Shown: piece by piece, positions 50,241-53,235 of the stretch
Layout: each line of letters starts with the position of its first letter
How positions within the stretch are numbered: the stretch's first letter is position 1
Origin: Planctomycetota bacterium
GTDB lineage: Bacteria; Planctomycetota; Phycisphaerae; Phycisphaerales; Zrk34
Assembly (NCBI GenBank): GCA_016125255.1
Contig: WGMD01000032.1
Location: forward strand, 1-53,235
Reading direction: 5' to 3'
DNA: 53,235 nucleotides
Program-made: the position numbers and the translations under genes
The notes under the pieces: generated by a model
Seen by the model: the letters and a program-made list of their open reading frames with translations, nothing else
The model's database searches: none
What the model was told of the DNA's origin: nothing

Positions 50241-51323
50241 ATGTTCGTATCGAATGTGTTGCGTTCGGGTCGTGCGGCGTGTGCTACCGCGCTGGCTTGT
50301 CTGGCGTTCGCCCCCGCGTCCTTCGCCGTCGTCATGGCCCCGCCCGTGACGCACTACACCTCCGTCTACATCAATTCCGCCACCAGCGTCAACTTCGACA
50401 TGGTCGAGAACGGCCAGACCGACTACACCGGCGGAACCCTCGACCGCTCCGCCGCCGGCACGCACACGCTCGCCTACGGCGACGGCAACGGCAACTTCCA
50501 GGCCAAGCCCACCACCGACGAAGTCCACGGCGTCGCCTCCCTCGCCACCGGCCAGCTCAAAGCCCTCTCCATGCTCGCGCTCGGCGCGGCACAGAACCCG
50601 CAGGTCGTCGTCCCCCTCGGACGATCCGACGCCAACGCCTCCGTCATCAGCACCATGGCCGACACGTTCTACGCCGTCAACGCCGGCACGCGCACGCCCT
50701 ACCTCTGGTCCAACGGCTCCAAAGGCGAATTCAAGTTCAACGTCTCCGGCTCCCAGTCCATCCCCGACGTCGATATCCCCACCAGCTACGCCGCCGGTCA
50801 GCCCAAGAACGACATCTTCACCGCCTTCACCCTCAACATCTACAAGGCCGGCACACTCGATCTCATTGAGCAGCTCAACCATCACTACGACATGGGCGAC
50901 TTCAACAGCCCCGAAGTCCAGGACCTCAACAACCAGGTCCAGGCCAACAGGATCGCCTTCGAATACTGGTACATCGGCGACGCCATCACGCCCTTCACCA
51001 TCGACCCCGCCCACGTCGTCCCCCTCGACGCGACCGGCCACGCCCTCATCGACTACTTCTTCGAACCCGGCGGCGACTTTGACTGGGTCGCCCAGCTCAC
51101 GACCGAACTTCAGATCGATTCGTCGTATCAGAATGTCTCGGCCACGCTCGACTTCTCCCACACCCTCGACACCGACTACATCGCCCCCGACGGCACCGAC
51201 ACCTTCTCCGCCTCGGGCGAATTTCCCAACACGCTCGCCCTGCCCACGCCCGAGCCCACGACGGTGTTCCTGTTCACGCTCTTCACCTTCGCCCCCCTGA
51301 CCCGCCGCCGCCGCGCGATCTGA
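50241..51323 (+). CDS. Exported PEP-CTERM protein
   Basis: About 360 residues from the ATG at 50241 with GGGGAGGAG upstream; the frame extends to 49854 without conserved features. Signal peptide (MFVSNVLRSGRAACATALAC, cut near SFAV). The domain (VTHYTSVYINSATSVNFDMV, KALSMLALGAAQNPQVVVPL, GSKGEFKFNVSGSQSIPDVD, FTAFTLNIYKAGTLDLIEQL, DWVAQLTTELQIDSSYQNVS) is beta-rich and unknown to me. C-terminal signal is the classical PEP type, TPEPTTVFLFTLFTFAPL then RRRR. Convergent with the metalloprotease; only 4 nt separate the two stop codons. Confidence 0.87.
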   Translation: MFVSNVLRSGRAACATALACLAFAPASFAVVMAPPVTHYTSVYINSATSVNFDMVENGQTDYTGGTLDRSAAGTHTLAYGDGNGNFQAKPTTDEVHGVASLATGQLKALSMLALGAAQNPQVVVPLGRSDANASVISTMADTFYAVNAGTRTPYLWSNGSKGEFKFNVSGSQSIPDVDIPTSYAAGQPKNDIFTAFTLNIYKAGTLDLIEQLNHHYDMGDFNSPEVQDLNNQVQANRIAFEYWYIGDAITPFTIDPAHVVPLDATGHALIDYFFEPGGDFDWVAQLTTELQIDSSYQNVSATLDFSHTLDTDYIAPDGTDTFSASGEFPNTLALPTPEPTTVFLFTLFTFAPLTRRRRAI

Positions 51324-51325
51324 CC

Positions 51326-51356
51326 GTTTAGCCGCGACCCGAAGGGGAGCGCTTCG
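51326..51356. repeat. Half GTTTAGC unit between convergent genes
   Basis: GTTTAGCCGCGACCCGAAGG with GAGCGC. On the minus strand it encodes the end of the metalloprotease (RPKRSPSGRG and stop). Only the left half is present. Confidence 0.8.
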
Positions 51357-52719
51357 GCCGGCGCGCCAGTGTCAGTGCGCCGATCGTCAAAAGCATCGCG
51401 CTCGTCGGTTCGGGGATGGCGACCGGGGCGGTGTTGTAGAGGAACAGTTCGTAGCTCCCGCCGTCGGTTCCGGGCTTGCCGAGTCCGAGCGACGGCCCGG
51501 CGGCGAAGACTTCGATGACGTATGACCCGGTGTAGGGCAAAATGACATCCAGCAGCGTCGACCCCAGATACGATCCTCCGCCCGGCGCTTTGTCGTCATC
51601 GTCATCGTTGAGCGCCGACCCGCTGTAATAGCCGATCAACTCGCCTTCCGACGGCAACCCGGTGCGCCCGTCGAGCAGCGCGATGGCGACGTCGGCGTTG
51701 TCGGCGTAGCGGCTTGCCTCTTCGAGAAGGTAGCTCATCGCCTCGATCGTCCAGCGCTGGCCCGCCGATCCGAAGAACTTGTAGTAGTCGCCCATGAATG
51801 CGCCCGTGTCGGGGATCGGATCGAGCATGCCCGACACGCTCGCCATGTTCACATTCAGCGCGACCAGTTCCGCTTCGCCCGGCGGCGTCGGCGGACGATA
51901 CGGATACGGCAGCGCGATCAGCGGCGTCGGCACCTCCATCGCCGTGCTCACCATGTGGTTCATCGTCGCCGTCTCGTCCGTGTGCGTGAACGGAAACTGA
52001 GCCGCCGCCAGTCGCGCCGCCGTCCGCTCCCCGACGTACAGATCGCTTGTCAGCGTCGCATACGAGAGCGATCCGCCGGCGTGCAGGTCGGCGAAGGTGA
52101 TCCCGCTGCCCGTCGCGCCGGACGGGCCGGGATAGCTCGGCGAAAAATCGCCCGGCACGATCCCCGCGCCCAGCCCCGCACCGACCGGCGTCAGCGCATC
52201 GTGGTGCCGCATGCCCATCAGATGTTCCGCCTCGTGCCCGATCAGGTTCGCCGTCCCGATCGCCATGTCCGATGCGCTCGGACTCGCCACGCCCAGGAAC
52301 GTCGTGAACGTCGTGTAGGCGTTGATGTCCGCGTGATCGTGGTGGTCCTCGTTGCGGAAGTCGATGTGCTCGGCGCCGCTGGACGACCCGGGCGTGTTGA
52401 GCGTGATGAGCGAAGCGCTGAACAGTTCCGCATCCGGCCGCTCGCCCGCGATGAACGTCATCCCGTGCTGCATGAAGCGCGTGTTGAGATAGTCGATCAC
52501 GAATTCGATCTGCGGCGCCGAGTAGGTGTACATCTCGTCCGGCGCAGCCGTGCCCGGTCCGACGAAATCCACATAAAACGTCTGCGCCCCTTTCGCGCCG
52601 GGCCCCATCGCCAGCAGCACGCACAACCCCATCGCCGCCCGCATTCCGCCGGCCCAGCCCGATGCCCCGCCAGGCCCGATGCCACAACCCGCCACGCGCC
52701 CGTGTCGTTTGACGTCCAT
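51328..52719 (-). CDS. PEP-CTERM-anchored metzincin-like metalloprotease
   Basis: 463 residues. The ATG at 52719 has GGAGG 9 nt upstream. The export signal is the hydrophobic stretch MRAAMGLCVLLAMGPGAKG. GHEAEHLMGMRHHDA carries HExxHxxGxxH (His162, Glu163, His166, His172, Asp174), the zinc site of metzincins. The N-terminal half has YAFAQTF-like strands (AQTFYVDFVGPGTAAPDEMY, IDYLNTRFMQHGMTFIAGER); the C-terminal half has a prepeptidase-C-like domain (YYKFFGSAGQRWTIEAMSYL, YTGSYVIEVFAAGPSLGLGK). Ends with IPEPTSAMLLTIGALTLARR. Probably an exported, surface-anchored protease; its target is unknown. Confidence 0.87.
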   Translation of the reverse strand: MDVKRHGRVAGCGIGPGGASGWAGGMRAAMGLCVLLAMGPGAKGAQTFYVDFVGPGTAAPDEMYTYSAPQIEFVIDYLNTRFMQHGMTFIAGERPDAELFSASLITLNTPGSSSGAEHIDFRNEDHHDHADINAYTTFTTFLGVASPSASDMAIGTANLIGHEAEHLMGMRHHDALTPVGAGLGAGIVPGDFSPSYPGPSGATGSGITFADLHAGGSLSYATLTSDLYVGERTAARLAAAQFPFTHTDETATMNHMVSTAMEVPTPLIALPYPYRPPTPPGEAELVALNVNMASVSGMLDPIPDTGAFMGDYYKFFGSAGQRWTIEAMSYLLEEASRYADNADVAIALLDGRTGLPSEGELIGYYSGSALNDDDDDKAPGGGSYLGSTLLDVILPYTGSYVIEVFAAGPSLGLGKPGTDGGSYELFLYNTAPVAIPEPTSAMLLTIGALTLARRPKRSPSGRG

Positions 52720-53235
52720 CCGCGTAACCCTCCAGTCACGCCTGCCGCGATTGATTTGCCGACAACAGAACTGCGCCTAAACCCGATGACCTCACCCTAC
52801 CCCCCGCCCGGACCAGGGTCAACATCAATTCCCCGATTTCTCACCTGCATCATCCATCCATGACCATCCGCCAACACCGCCGCCGCACGATGCAAGACAA
52901 ATCAACGCGACCGTTTAACCGCGACCCGCAGGATAGCGCTTCCGCGAGCGCTCGCCGTTGGCTCGCGGCTAAACGGGGGGGGTGACGCGGAAGTGGGGAT
53001 CGGGGGATGGGGATTTGGTCGGTTTTCGCATAGGGGTTGCACGAATGGCGCATCGGTATGACACAAGTGCGCGCCCGGTGCGCGCGGGGTGATGTAAGTC
53101 GTGGAAAAGCGTCGCATGGAGGTGACGCGGGAGATCGGGCGGTGCGCACGGGCACGCCGATGCGCGCGGGATTGGGGAAAAAGGGCGGGATTTTCAAGGG
53201 GATACGGCGATGCGGGCGGGCGGCGGGAGGGCGGC
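52720..53235. other. Right end of window, no gene seen
   Basis: Contains a GTTTAAC/GCTAAAC palindromic unit (52913-52974), a GGGATCGGGG tract (about 52992-53012) and a region with repeated GTGCGC words (53058-53178) that shares CGGTGCGCACGGGC and GTAAGTC with the minus strand near 5855-5920. Likely regulatory or repeat DNA upstream of a gene beyond the window. Confidence 0.6.
52913..52974. repeat. GTTTAGC-type palindromic unit
   Basis: GTTTAACCGCGACCC (with A for G at position 6) faces GGCTCGCGGCTAAAC, with inner GCGCTTCCGCGAGCGC hairpin. Complete two-arm copy. Confidence 0.8.

Noticed and set aside
52850-53197. 115-residue minus-strand frame at the window end
   Set aside because: It runs through a palindromic unit and a GGGATC tract and has no signal or motif.

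Overview
The window looks like a piece of a high-GC Planctomycetota chromosome, most likely class Phycisphaerae. The pointers are several exported proteins ending in a PEP-CTERM-like signal of the form V-P-x-P-A-A-L-P-A-G-hydrophobic-RRR, two ECF sigma / FecR-type anti-sigma operons, prepilin-like proteins with an H-x9-GG tail, a diverged RNase HII-like protein, and many short palindromic intergenic repeats. I saw no rRNA, tRNA or CRISPR array.

Layout. 40-5616 (minus) is an operon of ECF sigma, FecR-like regulator, LamG/PEP-CTERM protein and triple-repeat PEP-CTERM protein. 5970-6861 holds a broken prepilin gene and a PEP-CTERM protein. 7012-10392 (minus) is a second sigma / FecR / PEP-CTERM / prepilin operon whose genes all overlap by 4 nt. 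10599-13395 has a primary-type sigma factor, a structured non-coding region and mnmA. 13416-14182 is a RAYT transposase flanked by two matching palindromic units. 14209-19226 carries an RNase HII-like protein, a GspG-like pseudopilin, ribD, lemA, pyrH and frr. 19450-23151 encodes a large inverse-autotransporter / beta-helix surface protein. 23306-32459 is mostly housekeeping: dut, Lon-N-domain protein, yqeY, a DUF1080 protein, two tandem sRNA candidates, a lipid kinase, a beta-propeller, a polyprenyl synthase, an MFS-acyltransferase fusion and hemB. 32486-33122 is an mntA-hepT toxin-antitoxin pair whose toxin has two in-frame TAA codons. 33215-42095 holds envelope genes (lipoproteins, AsmA-like protein, DUF2752 protein, glycosyltransferase, PQQ-propeller lipoprotein). 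42191-52719 has purH, an HTH-ATPase-STAS-like gene split by a palindromic insertion, an esterase, a PP2C phosphatase, PEP-CTERM proteins, a thioredoxin and a metzincin.

Three things stand out. First, in both sigma/FecR operons the C-terminal domain of the FecR protein resembles the domain of the exported protein encoded next to it, and the domain type differs between the operons; this suggests a cognate surface-sensing module. Second, several palindromic repeat families are dispersed through the window, one with a resident RAYT and one as a MITE-like element inserted in a gene; some copies encode protein termini. Third, there are three candidate small RNAs with strong hairpins and intrinsic terminators: one at 12137-12279 (plus) and a homologous tandem pair at 25808-26205 (minus). 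All calls are from reading the sequence; no database search was run.
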